Part shown: one piece after another, positions 20,193-27,483 of the stretch
How the letters are laid out: the number at the start of each line of letters is the position of its first letter
Numbering within the stretch: the stretch's first letter is position 1
Source: Hoylesella buccalis ATCC 35310
GTDB taxonomy: Bacteria; Bacteroidota; Bacteroidia; Bacteroidales; Bacteroidaceae
Assembly (NCBI RefSeq): GCF_025151385.1
Contig: NZ_CP102287.1
Location: 496,001 to 560,000 of the forward strand
Length of the DNA stretch: 64,000 bases
Direction of reading: 5' to 3'
Notes under the pieces: model-generated
The model's input: only the letters and a program-made list of their open reading frames with translations
Databases searched by the model: none
What the model was told of the DNA's origin: nothing
Position numbers and translations under genes: made by a program

Positions 20193-20826
20193 CAATAAAA
20201 GGCACAACTTGCTCAACCGCTTGTCCAAGACATCAGGGAAGGTTGTTTTTTCCATCATTATCATCTTGCTATTGGTGGGCATCGTGTTGGTGTATCTCAA
20301 TAAAGACAATAGGCTTGCTCTGTCAAAGGATGACAAAATCAATATCACCCCCACGCAGATACAGAGCATTCGTGACATCGGACAATGGGAGTTTCTAACC
20401 ATCAACAACGAAGAAATCATCGATACCGTTAGGCATGGCTTCTTCGGTGACGCCGAATTGGTTCGTATTTATTATGGTACTTTGCGACTGGGGATTGATT
20501 TACAAGATGCAGGTGAAGATTTTATAGAGCCTAAGGGAGATTCTATCGTCGTTATGTTACCACCCGTCAAGCTGTTGGATCACAACTTTATTGACGAGGC
20601 TCGCACCAAGTCTTTCTTTGAAAAAGGCGAGTGGAAGGCTAAAGATCGTGACGATCTTTACCAAAGAGCCTACCAAGCTATGATTGACCGATGCTTGACA
20701 ACCCCAAACATCAAGAGTGCAGAGCGCAACGCCTCACGCCAGTTCTACCAGTTGATGAAATCCATGGGATTTGAGAATGTCATCATTCGCAATAAGCCAT
20801 ATACAAAAGAAAAGCGCAATCAATAA
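20179..20826 (+). CDS. DUF4230 membrane-anchored protein
   Basis: 215 aa from METNNNKRHNLLNRL; the frame is open upstream inside the previous gene, but this ATG gives a proper N-in signal anchor (Arg/Lys-rich start, then VVFSIIIILLLVGIVLVYL). The body is paralogous to the preceding lipoprotein: a strand set ending DSIVVMLPPVKLLDHNFIDEAR and a C-terminal helix with FYQLMKSMGFENVIIRNKPY. The pair probably arose by tandem duplication, and one copy is lipid-anchored and the other helix-anchored. Translationally coupled to the first gene by a 14-nt overlap. Confidence 0.75.
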   Translation: METNNNKRHNLLNRLSKTSGKVVFSIIIILLLVGIVLVYLNKDNRLALSKDDKINITPTQIQSIRDIGQWEFLTINNEEIIDTVRHGFFGDAELVRIYYGTLRLGIDLQDAGEDFIEPKGDSIVVMLPPVKLLDHNFIDEARTKSFFEKGEWKAKDRDDLYQRAYQAMIDRCLTTPNIKSAERNASRQFYQLMKSMGFENVIIRNKPYTKEKRNQ

Positions 20827-20914
20827 GCCATACTCGATAGTTGAATATACACAGTAGGGCAACTGATTCTTTTCGGAAAAGTAAAGTTTCTTGCGTATAT
20901 TTTGGTTATTTAAT

Positions 20915-20945
20915 TTGGTGGAATCATTAAATTCGTTTAACTTTG
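20915..20945 (+). promoter_or_regulatory. promoter of the ECF sigma gene
   Basis: TTG at 20915-20917, 20 nt, TAACTTTG at 20938-20945; leader about 75 nt to the ATG at 21027. This is the housekeeping form, so transcription by the primary sigma factor is expected. Confidence 0.6.
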
Positions 20946-21026
20946 TGCACATCTTGAAACGTTTTATAACAAATAAATATCATTGCCTATAGATATACAT
21001 TTACTTAGAATCAAATTTTTAAGAAA

Positions 21027-21623
21027 ATGAGGAAGCTGAATGAGCTGTCAGATGAGGAATTGGCAGTGGCGTATATCAATGGTAATAACCACGCTTTTGA
21101 TTTATTATTGTCGCGCAATCAGTCAAAGATATTCTCTTATATCCTGTTTGTTGTAAGGGATAGGGATGTGGCTGACGATGTCTTTCAAGAAACCTTTGTG
21201 AAGGTCATCACCAAGTTACAGCAGAGGAAGTATACCGTTACGGGTAAGTTTTGCGCATGGGTCATGCGCATTGCCCATAACATCATCATGGACATGTATC
21301 GCGAACAGAAATCTGAAAAGATTGTTGAGGCTACAGAAGACAATGACTTGTCAAACTTTGGCAGTAAGGAATTGTTAGACGAGAACATTGAGAGTAAGTT
21401 TGTCAACGAACAAATTCTCTGCGATGTCAAGAAGATGATGAACCTTTTGCCTACCGCTCAGCGTGAAGTGGTGTACATGCGATTCTATCAACAGCTGTCA
21501 TTCAAAGAGATAGCTGACACCACGAATGTAAGTATCAATACGGCCTTGGGGCGCATGCGTTATGCCATCATCAATCTGAGGAAGATGGCTCAAGAGCATC
21601 AGATGGAATTACGAATGATGTAA
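21027..21623 (+). CDS. ECF-type RNA polymerase sigma-70 factor
   Basis: 198 aa. Region 2 spans about residues 20-90 (FDLLLSRNQSKIFSYILFVV, DVADDVFQETFVKV, FCAWVMRIAHNIIMDMYRE) and region 4 about 135-190 (LLPTAQREVVYMRFYQQLSF, EIADTTNVSINTALGRMRYA), separated by a short acidic linker as in extracytoplasmic-function sigma factors. No anti-sigma gene is adjacent; a perfect 12-bp hairpin follows and the next gene is convergent. This places it among stand-alone ECF factors, whose targets cannot be inferred here. Confidence 0.9.
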   Translation: MRKLNELSDEELAVAYINGNNHAFDLLLSRNQSKIFSYILFVVRDRDVADDVFQETFVKVITKLQQRKYTVTGKFCAWVMRIAHNIIMDMYREQKSEKIVEATEDNDLSNFGSKELLDENIESKFVNEQILCDVKKMMNLLPTAQREVVYMRFYQQLSFKEIADTTNVSINTALGRMRYAIINLRKMAQEHQMELRMM

Positions 21624-21647
21624 TCAGGCCGCTCATGCACTCCTATT

Positions 21648-21683
21648 GAGCAAGAAGAATGCTAATTTGTCTTCTTCTTGCTC
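21648..21683. terminator. hairpin between convergent sigma factor and rpe genes
   Basis: GAGCAAGAAGAA (21648-21659) pairs perfectly with TTCTTCTTGCTC (21672-21683), loop 12 nt. No long T-run on either side, so termination strength is uncertain. Confidence 0.6.
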
Positions 21684-21708
21684 CATGATTATGTTAAGTT
21701 CTCGAGGG

Positions 21709-22386
21709 TCATTCTTCACTTTCTTGGCTTGCAGAAAGTGTCTTTAACTGTTTAATGGTATTCTCTGGATTCTCTGATTTGAATACATAGCTACCACTCA
21801 CCAGTACGTCTGCTCCTGCTTGAACAAGTCGCGGAGCGGTTTCTCCCTGTACACCTCCATCAACCTCAATAAGAGCTTTAGATCCGTATTCATCTATGAG
21901 TTTGCGGAGGCGTTTCACCTTGTTGATGGTATTCTCGATGAATGTTTGTCCACCAAAGCCAGGGTTGACGCTCATAAGCAGTACCAAGTCAACGTCACAG
22001 ATGATGTCTTCCAGCAGATGAACGGGCGTGGAAGGGTTCAATACCACGCCGGCTTTCATGCCAGCCGCATGGATTTGCTGAATAGTACGGTGCAGATGGG
22101 TACATGCTTCGTATTGAACAGACATAATATAGGCCCCAGCCTTGGCCGTTTGTTCGATGTATCGCTCGGGTTGTACAATCATCAAGTGAACGTCGAGCGG
22201 CTTCTTACAGATTTTCGAGACGGCACTGATGACGGGAAAACCAAATGAAATGTTTGGTACAAACACACCATCCATGACATCCATGTGAAGCCAGTCGGCC
22301 TCACTGCGGTTAATCATTTCGACGTCTGACTTGATGTTTGTAAAGTCAGCCGATAGGAGTGAGGGAGAAATAAGAATGTTCTTCAT
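21709..22386 (-). CDS. rpe: ribulose-phosphate 3-epimerase
   Basis: 225 aa TIM barrel that interconverts ribulose 5-phosphate and xylulose 5-phosphate in the pentose phosphate pathway. Visible family motifs: SPSLLSADF at residues 7-15, DWLHMDVMDGVFVPNISFG (metal-binding His and Asp), LDVHLMI, VLLMSVNPGFGGQ, and IEVDGGV near 175. Full length. A 41-residue ORF ends 15 nt upstream on the same strand. Confidence 0.96.
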   Translation of the reverse strand: MKNILISPSLLSADFTNIKSDVEMINRSEADWLHMDVMDGVFVPNISFGFPVISAVSKICKKPLDVHLMIVQPERYIEQTAKAGAYIMSVQYEACTHLHRTIQQIHAAGMKAGVVLNPSTPVHLLEDIICDVDLVLLMSVNPGFGGQTFIENTINKVKRLRKLIDEYGSKALIEVDGGVQGETAPRLVQAGADVLVSGSYVFKSENPENTIKQLKTLSASQESEE

Positions 22387-22401
22387 TTGCGTTTTTGGGC
22401 A

Positions 22402-22527
22402 TTAATTGAGACAATAGGATGTCTTCTTGTTATCAATGTCTATCACCCTGTATGTACGAGCCAACTGTCTGAGTAAGTTCAGCGTGACCTCTGAGGGGTT
22501 CAGTTCTTCTGGTGTAAAGTATTTCAT
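22402..22527 (-). CDS. 41-residue small protein upstream of rpe
   Basis: ATG at 22527-22525, TAA at 22404-22402. The product begins MKYFTPEELNPSEVTLNLLR, continues QLARTYRVIDIDNKKTSYCLN and is basic and soluble. The KYFTPEE - PSEVTLNLLRQLA - TYRV pattern resembles a family of very short uncharacterised Bacteroidales proteins I recall, though I cannot confirm this by search. It is encoded 15 nt before rpe on the same strand, so a shared transcript is likely. Nothing else I can support lies between 22528 and the promoter element at 22792. Confidence 0.55.
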   Translation of the reverse strand: MKYFTPEELNPSEVTLNLLRQLARTYRVIDIDNKKTSYCLN

Positions 22528-22791
22528 AGGCTATATCTTTGATAATGTCTTTGTTAATATCATAACGTTCCAGCAATATCTTTATTACATTATAGTGTCA
22601 ATATTTTCGTGCAGCGTTTAATCATGAGCCTCTTATATAATAAGGTGAAGTTGTTTTTGCGGCTCAAATTAGATTCATTTCACTCTTATTCCGGCCTATT
22701 GTCGTCTTCCGTAGGCCTTTAGGATGCGGGGTAAGAACGTCGAAATCCAATTTATATGAGCTACTTCAAGATGTTTGTCGAAATAAATTCG

Positions 22792-22799
22792 TACATTTG
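22792..22799 (+). promoter_or_regulatory. -7 element, probable original promoter of trpF
   Basis: TACATTTG at 22792-22799 on the plus strand, without a clear -33 TTG. If the insertion sequence is removed, this element lies about 50-60 nt before the trpF start, the normal distance in this genome. Confidence 0.35.
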
Positions 22800-22838
22800 T
22801 CGAGTTCAACATCATTTTAACATTGAATGACATTAGTG

Positions 22839-24147
22839 TCCCGTTAAAATCGGGACCAGTTAAATATTAATCAAATAACCCCGGAAAGAGGGGACAATCG
22901 AGTTCTTTGACATTATTGAAATCAGTCCTTTCGAAGAGATCTACGAGTGGTGTCTTATCCATAAGCGAAATACTTAGAATCTGAAGAACCTCATAAGTCG
23001 ATCGCTTAAGTTGAAAATCATGTTGTACGATAGCAACAAGGCAATAGGCTATGATTGCCGATGAAATTTGGATTCTCACAGCATTCTCTGTAGTACCCCA
23101 AAACTTCTTGATCTTGAGGTGCTGCTTTAGCCATTTGAAGAACAGCTCTATCTGCCATCTATTCTTGTAAAGATTGGCGATTTCAGGTGCTGTAAGATGA
23201 AAGGCATTGGTTAGGAAAGCAAACTCCCTGTCTTGTTCTTCATCATAGAATTTGACGAGTCTGAGTTTCTCTGGATACTTTCGGTATGAATTGTATTCAA
23301 TGAATTCAATTACAGCATCTGTCAATATATTCTTTGGCAACCTGCGTCTCCATTTACAGCATTTGTATTGCAGATTCTTCTTGGCTCGCACAACAAAGAA
23401 CGATTCATGCTGATGTATTTTGAAAAGTTCCTTGAATGCATTATATCCACGGTCGAATACATAGTAAGAACCTGATTCATAAGGAATTTCCTTCATGGAA
23501 TTTGAGTCGTAAATGGATGCTGTAGAGATATGGAAGAAAGCAGGAACCTGAGATTCGAGGTCATATAACACATGTGCTTTTATCCCTCCCTTCTTCTTAC
23601 GGAACTTTGCCCACCAGAAGACTGACAAACACAAAGGAATTGTCGTTGAGTCGAAGGCATACACATTGCCTTTCAACTTGAAGACATCCGTTACCCGTTT
23701 CTTTCTGGCTTGCTCCATCATATAGAAAGCAAAGTCTTCAAAGATACGGTAGTCACGATTCTGATTGGCTGAAGCAAATGTCGTTTTCGCAATAGGCTTA
23801 CGCCCTAATCCAAGATGGTATTGCTTTGCTCTATGTGCTTCAAAAGCAACTATCAAATCTCGCAAACTCTCTCGATTACTCAGTTGACCAAACATCATAG
23901 CAAGCAACTGATTCCAACAAGTGAAATGCTTCACATAGCGGTTTCCATCATACTTGCGAACATAGTTGTTAAACTGAGTTCTGTTCAAAAAAGCGGTGAG
24001 CTGGGCAAAAACGTATTTGTCTTGGAACATAACAGTCATTTAAATTTGACTGCAAAGTTACGAAATCAAGTCCGTTTCATTTCAAAACACCACCTAATAG
24101 ACTGTATTTCAATTAATTCAAAGAGCGATTAGCCCACCTTAACGGGA
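22839..24147 (-). mobile_element. IS4-family insertion sequence, about 1.31 kb
   Basis: A single transposase gene is flanked by short inverted ends: CCCGTTAAaaTcGGG at 22840 and, read from the right end at 24147 on the other strand, CCCGTTAAggTgGGC. The 9-mer ACATTAGTG occurs immediately outside both ends (22830-22838 and 24148-24156), consistent with a target duplication of the size made by IS4 relatives; because the ends share TGT/ACA, a 4-bp duplication (TTAG) with slightly longer ends is an alternative reading. The element looks intact and recent: identical flanking repeats and an uninterrupted gene. It separates trpF from its likely promoter. Confidence 0.85.
22867..24039 (-). CDS. IS4-family transposase
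   Basis: 390 aa DDE enzyme that cuts and joins the element ends. Catalytic residues are visible as Asp130 (YAFDSTTIPLC), Asp196 (YYVFDRGYNAF) and Glu298 inside the IS4 signature Y291-x2-R294-x3-E298-x6-K305 (NLYKNRWQIELFFKWLKQ). The N-terminal domain (CWNQLLAMMFGQLSNRESLR) is the DUF4372-like DNA-binding part. No frameshift. It fills nearly the whole element; transcription runs away from trpF. Confidence 0.93.
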   Translation of the reverse strand: MTVMFQDKYVFAQLTAFLNRTQFNNYVRKYDGNRYVKHFTCWNQLLAMMFGQLSNRESLRDLIVAFEAHRAKQYHLGLGRKPIAKTTFASANQNRDYRIFEDFAFYMMEQARKKRVTDVFKLKGNVYAFDSTTIPLCLSVFWWAKFRKKKGGIKAHVLYDLESQVPAFFHISTASIYDSNSMKEIPYESGSYYVFDRGYNAFKELFKIHQHESFFVVRAKKNLQYKCCKWRRRLPKNILTDAVIEFIEYNSYRKYPEKLRLVKFYDEEQDREFAFLTNAFHLTAPEIANLYKNRWQIELFFKWLKQHLKIKKFWGTTENAVRIQISSAIIAYCLVAIVQHDFQLKRSTYEVLQILSISLMDKTPLVDLFERTDFNNVKELDCPLFPGLFD

Positions 24148-24160
24148 CATTAGTGATTGA

Positions 24161-24868
24161 ATGAACAAAATGAAAATAAAAGTGTGCGGTATGCGTGATA
24201 CCGACAACATTCGCGCCGTATCAGCCTTAGACATCAACATGATGGGCTTCAACTTCATTCCCCATTCTCCTCGTTATGTGGAGATGATTAGCAGCATGGC
24301 CGGCATCATACCCGATTATAGTGAAGAACGCTTGGCCAAAGGAATGCAAAAGCAGGAGCCACAGTCTGTTGCTAATCGTATTGAGCGGGTAGGCGTGTTC
24401 GCTGACGATATGCCGCAGACCATCGTGACACGCGTCTACAATTACAGTCTTGATTACGTTCAATTGAACGGAAACGAAAGCAGGGTGATGATAGAGAACC
24501 TGCTTCGTACGCTCAAACCCGATATCCAACCGAATATCAAGATTATCAAGACCTTGTCCATATCATCCCAACAAGATTTGGAACAGTGTAAAGAGTTTGA
24601 GGGAGTGGTCGACCAGTTTCTTTTCGTTCCGTCTTTCGATGAAGAGGAATTCCAAGGTAAGAAGCCCGACTGGTCAGTCTTTGAGAAGTACGAGGGTACT
24701 ACGCCATTCTTGTTAGGAGGCGGCATTGGCCCCGAAGATGCACAACGCATCAAGCAGTTCAATCATCCTTTGTTCGCAGGTGTTAACTTGAATCGTTGTT
24801 TCGAGACAGCGCCTGGTGTGAAAGATGTAGAGATGCTATGTACATTTATCCAAGAAATACGGTCGTAG
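24161..24868 (+). CDS. trpF: phosphoribosylanthranilate isomerase
   Basis: 235 aa; isomerises N-(5-phosphoribosyl)anthranilate in tryptophan synthesis. The N-terminal KVCGMRDTDNIRAV carries the catalytic Cys; later landmarks are ERVGVFADD, LDYVQLNGNE, PFLLGGGIGPEDAQ and the phosphate-binding AGVNLNRCFETAPGVKD with the general-acid Asp region. Slightly longer than the usual 200-210 aa because of an insertion around residues 45-65. No other trp gene is in view. The IS4 element ends 13 nt upstream, so native expression may be lost or redirected. ATG at 24170 is an alternative start. A NusG-like gene follows after 2 nt. Confidence 0.92.
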   Translation: MNKMKIKVCGMRDTDNIRAVSALDINMMGFNFIPHSPRYVEMISSMAGIIPDYSEERLAKGMQKQEPQSVANRIERVGVFADDMPQTIVTRVYNYSLDYVQLNGNESRVMIENLLRTLKPDIQPNIKIIKTLSISSQQDLEQCKEFEGVVDQFLFVPSFDEEEFQGKKPDWSVFEKYEGTTPFLLGGGIGPEDAQRIKQFNHPLFAGVNLNRCFETAPGVKDVEMLCTFIQEIRS

Positions 24869-24870
24869 TT

Positions 24871-25473
24871 ATGGAAAGCAAGCCAGATAGTCACCCTTCT
24901 GAAAATGCGTCATCAGCTTCCATCTTGCCTCAGCAGAATGTAGAAGATACGTTGCCATGGTTTGCCGTAAGGCTGTTCATGGCAAAGCCTCAGTTGGTGA
25001 TGGATTATCTGGATGAGCAGCAGTTGGAGTATTTTATACCGATGGAGTATGTGGACGTTGAGGACAAAGACCATCACATCCGTCAACAACTGCGGCCTGT
25101 CGTTCGAAATTTGGTATTCATTAAGAAAAGCAAACCCGAAAAGACCATACGGCAATTGCTGATGGATGCACCCTTCAAATCTTCTGTCATCCGCAAAAGC
25201 AAGGATGACAGTCGGTATTATGAGATTCCGGCCAAGCAGATGTTTGAGTTCCAAGCCATGTGCAATCCCGAGATTGCCATGCGTAAATTCTTGAGCGAGG
25301 AGCAAGCAAAACTAAAGCCAGGCACTCCTGTTTATGTCAAGTATGGCCCACTGAAAGGCTTGAGCGGCAGGTTGGTCCGCAGCAACAAAAAGTATTTTCT
25401 CTTGAAAGAGATACCCTGTATGGGCGTGATGTTGAAGGTGGCCCGCTGGTGCTGCAAGCCTTTGCAGCCTTGA
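24871..25473 (+). CDS. UpxY-type NusG-like transcription antiterminator
   Basis: 200 aa from MESKPDSHPSENASS. The N-terminal NusG domain (residues about 30-115) begins PWFAVRLFMAKPQLVMDYL and contains FIPMEYVDVED; the C-terminal KOW-like part is KPGTPVYVKYGPLKGLSGRL followed by RSNKKYFLL. In Bacteroides, UpxY proteins are specific antiterminators placed first in capsule operons; here the gene is the second cistron after trpF and no polysaccharide genes follow (bcp is convergent). Its target must be elsewhere. The start is fixed by the 2-nt gap to trpF. Its expression should also be affected by the IS insertion upstream. Confidence 0.8.
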   Translation: MESKPDSHPSENASSASILPQQNVEDTLPWFAVRLFMAKPQLVMDYLDEQQLEYFIPMEYVDVEDKDHHIRQQLRPVVRNLVFIKKSKPEKTIRQLLMDAPFKSSVIRKSKDDSRYYEIPAKQMFEFQAMCNPEIAMRKFLSEEQAKLKPGTPVYVKYGPLKGLSGRLVRSNKKYFLLKEIPCMGVMLKVARWCCKPLQP

Positions 25474-25496
25474 TGAGACAACAAATTAACCCAGCA

Positions 25497-25946
25497 TTAA
25501 CCGAGTATCTGCTGGGCGTGTTCCTTCACCTTGATTTCTTTCGGCGTGATGATGCGCTCTATCTTTCCTTCCTCATCAATGATGAAGGTGGTGCGGAAGG
25601 TTCCCATGTACTTTCTTCCACACATGCTTTTCTCGCCCCAAACACCAAAAGCATTATTGAGTGTCTTTTCTGTGTCAGCAATCAGTGGGAAGGGTAGCTG
25701 GTGCTTCTCAATGAACTTCTTGTGCGATTTCTCGTCTTGCACGCTAACACCCACTACGGCATAGCCTTGGGCTAAAAAGCGTTCGTAGTTGTCGCGCAGG
25801 TTACAAGCTTCGGTGGTACATCCTGGCGTGTTGTCCTTTGGGTAGAAATACAACACCAATTTCTTGCCTTTGAAATCATCCAACTTCAGTTCATTACCGT
25901 CTTGGTCGCGTCCCAATATCTCGGGCGCCTTGTCTCCTATCTTCAT
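25497..25946 (-). CDS. bcp: thioredoxin-dependent peroxiredoxin, Bcp type
   Basis: 149 aa from MKIGDKAPEILG (an ATG seven codons earlier at 25967 is less likely). Thioredoxin-fold peroxidase that reduces H2O2 and organic peroxides. Peroxidatic Cys43 and resolving Cys48 lie in NTPGCTTEACNLRDNYE, the C-x4-C arrangement of the atypical 2-Cys Bcp/PrxQ class. Conserved Arg in FRTTFIIDEEGKI near residue 120. Convergent with the UpxY-like gene with a 23-nt gap. Confidence 0.95.
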   Translation of the reverse strand: MKIGDKAPEILGRDQDGNELKLDDFKGKKLVLYFYPKDNTPGCTTEACNLRDNYERFLAQGYAVVGVSVQDEKSHKKFIEKHQLPFPLIADTEKTLNNAFGVWGEKSMCGRKYMGTFRTTFIIDEEGKIERIITPKEIKVKEHAQQILG

Positions 25947-26068
25947 ATTTGTATTGTTTTTAAACATTCGGGTCTATGCCCGAGCGTGTGATGAATATTG
26001 ATGTTACGAAGATAAGCAAAATATATGATATATTGTTTGTACGTTGCTCTTTTCTTTGAGTTTTCTGT

Positions 26069-26455
26069 ATTTGTCCAAAAAAATAACCAAAAAACTACCT
26101 TTGAAAAATCACATTCTAGAAAAAATCAATAGGCCAACAAGGAGTAAGAATGCTCGTTTTTTGGGAAAAAAGTCCGAACGGTGGTGCTAAAGCATGGAGA
26201 TTATGCTGATAGATGTAGCTTTTTAGGAGCCAAGTGTCATACCATTGAAGGACAATAGCTATGACTTTAGGCTCTTAAAGCAATGCTTTTGTTTCGTAAA
26301 AGCATAGTGAACGGTCTGGAAATTAGGTAATGGTTCCGCAATGAATTGTGCTTCAATAAGATAATGAAGTGCGCCATATTTCGCTTATTTGAGCCGTGCG
26401 GACAGTTTGCTTGTTTACAAGCGAAATATGAGCAGGGTGTTGTCAAGAAAATTCA
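26069..26455 (+). repeat. diverged intergenic repeat, copy B (about 390 bp)
   Basis: Second member of the family described at 17051. Shared features: ATTTGTC at 26069-26075, TCTAGAAAAAATCAATAGGC at 26115-26134, GCGAAATATGAG at 26421-26432 and GTTGTCAAGAAAATTCA at 26439-26455. The right-end hairpin here pairs ATATTTCGCTT (26379-26389) with AAGCGAAATAT (26419-26429), 11 perfect base pairs. The element fills most of the 530-nt gap between bcp and the radical SAM gene; no gene is seen in it. Confidence 0.65.
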
Positions 26456-26477
26456 GCATTGAAGAAAGTTGCGAACA

Positions 26478-27419
26478 TCATTCAACATCCATGGTGATAT
26501 TTGCGGAGGGATGCCATAACTTTCCTTGCCATGTGTTCCGTTCAACCATTCTTTGCGTCAACAAATTCATCCATTCATAAGGCTTCAGTCCCCATTTGGG
26601 TGCGATGACCCTGTCTGGCGGTGACATGCTGACAAAGCGTTCGAGCACCAAATCATTTCGAAGACGCTCTATGTAGCGGATGATGACGTCAAGATATTGA
26701 TCAACCGTGTAGGTGTGGAATGGGGATTCTGCGTACTGTTTTGCCAGTAGCGTGTGCCGTATCACCTGCATTTGGTGAATTTTCAGCACGTCGATGGGTA
26801 GCGACGAGATGATGGGAGCCTGCCCAATACTGTCTTCGCCCGACTCGCCCGGCAGTCCGATGATGACGTGTGCGCCTGTCAGGATGCCCCTATCGTGCGT
26901 CTTTTCTATTGCTGCTTTGCTGCATTCAAAGGTGTGTCCTCGGTTAATGCGCTGCAGTGTGTCGTTGTTGGTCGTCTCTACACCATATTCTATTAAGAGG
27001 AAAGTCTGCTTGTTCAGTTGTTCCAAATAGTCCAACAGCTGGTCGCTCATGCAGTCGGGACGGGTACCGATGACGATGCCCACGATGTCTTCCACCAGCA
27101 AAGCCTCTTCATATATGCGCTTGAGTGATTCGATAGAAGCGTAAGTATTGGTGTAAGCTTGGAAGTAAGCGAGGTATTTCATGCCGTGATACTTGCGCGA
27201 AAAGAACGCCTTTCCATCTTCCAACTGTTCTTGAATGGTCTTCCTGGGGTTGCAATAAGAGGGATTGAACGCTCGGTTGTCACAGTAAGTGCAGCCACCT
27301 GTTAACAGCTTGCCATCCCGATTAGGGCAGGTAAAGCCCGCGTCAACGGAAATCTTCTGCACCGGACCATCAAAATACGTGCGAATCCACGAGCCAAAGT
27401 CACGATATAATTGTTTCAT
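26478..27419 (-). CDS. TIGR01212-type radical SAM protein (YhcC-like)
   Basis: 313 aa. The cluster-binding cysteines are in FTCPNRDGKLLTGGCTYCDN (first Cys, then Cys-x2-Cys), the spacing used by the TIGR01212/YhcC group and not the classic C-x3-C-x2-C. Further family landmarks: YFQAYTNTYAS, GIVIGTRPDC, LLIEYGVETTN and HVIIGLPGE. Binds [4Fe-4S] and SAM; the substrate of the family is not known. The promoter is interlocked with that of the divergent peptidase gene, and the predicted transcript start is at or within two bases of the ATG, so it may be leaderless. Confidence 0.88.
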   Translation of the reverse strand: MKQLYRDFGSWIRTYFDGPVQKISVDAGFTCPNRDGKLLTGGCTYCDNRAFNPSYCNPRKTIQEQLEDGKAFFSRKYHGMKYLAYFQAYTNTYASIESLKRIYEEALLVEDIVGIVIGTRPDCMSDQLLDYLEQLNKQTFLLIEYGVETTNNDTLQRINRGHTFECSKAAIEKTHDRGILTGAHVIIGLPGESGEDSIGQAPIISSLPIDVLKIHQMQVIRHTLLAKQYAESPFHTYTVDQYLDVIIRYIERLRNDLVLERFVSMSPPDRVIAPKWGLKPYEWMNLLTQRMVERNTWQGKLWHPSANITMDVE

Positions 27420-27423
27420 TCAC

Positions 27424-27457
27424 TTGCAAAAATACGCAAAATTGCCTATCTTTGCAA
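27424..27457. promoter_or_regulatory. interlocked divergent promoter pair
   Basis: Plus strand: TTG 27424-27426, 20 nt, TATCTTTG 27447-27454 (toward the dipeptidyl peptidase). Minus strand: TTG 27457-27455, 20 nt, TATTTTTG 27434-27427 (toward the radical SAM gene). Each -33 abuts the other promoter's -7, so both use the same 34 bp. Confidence 0.75.
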
Positions 27458-27483
27458 TCATTAGCATTAAGAAATCAAGCAGA

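Noticed and set aside
22528..22620. Second minus-strand coding frame overlapping the 41-residue ORF (ILLERYDINKDIIKDIAYEI-like)
   Set aside because: It has no start codon before an upstream TGA and is shifted relative to the better ORF; possibly relic sequence but not supportable.
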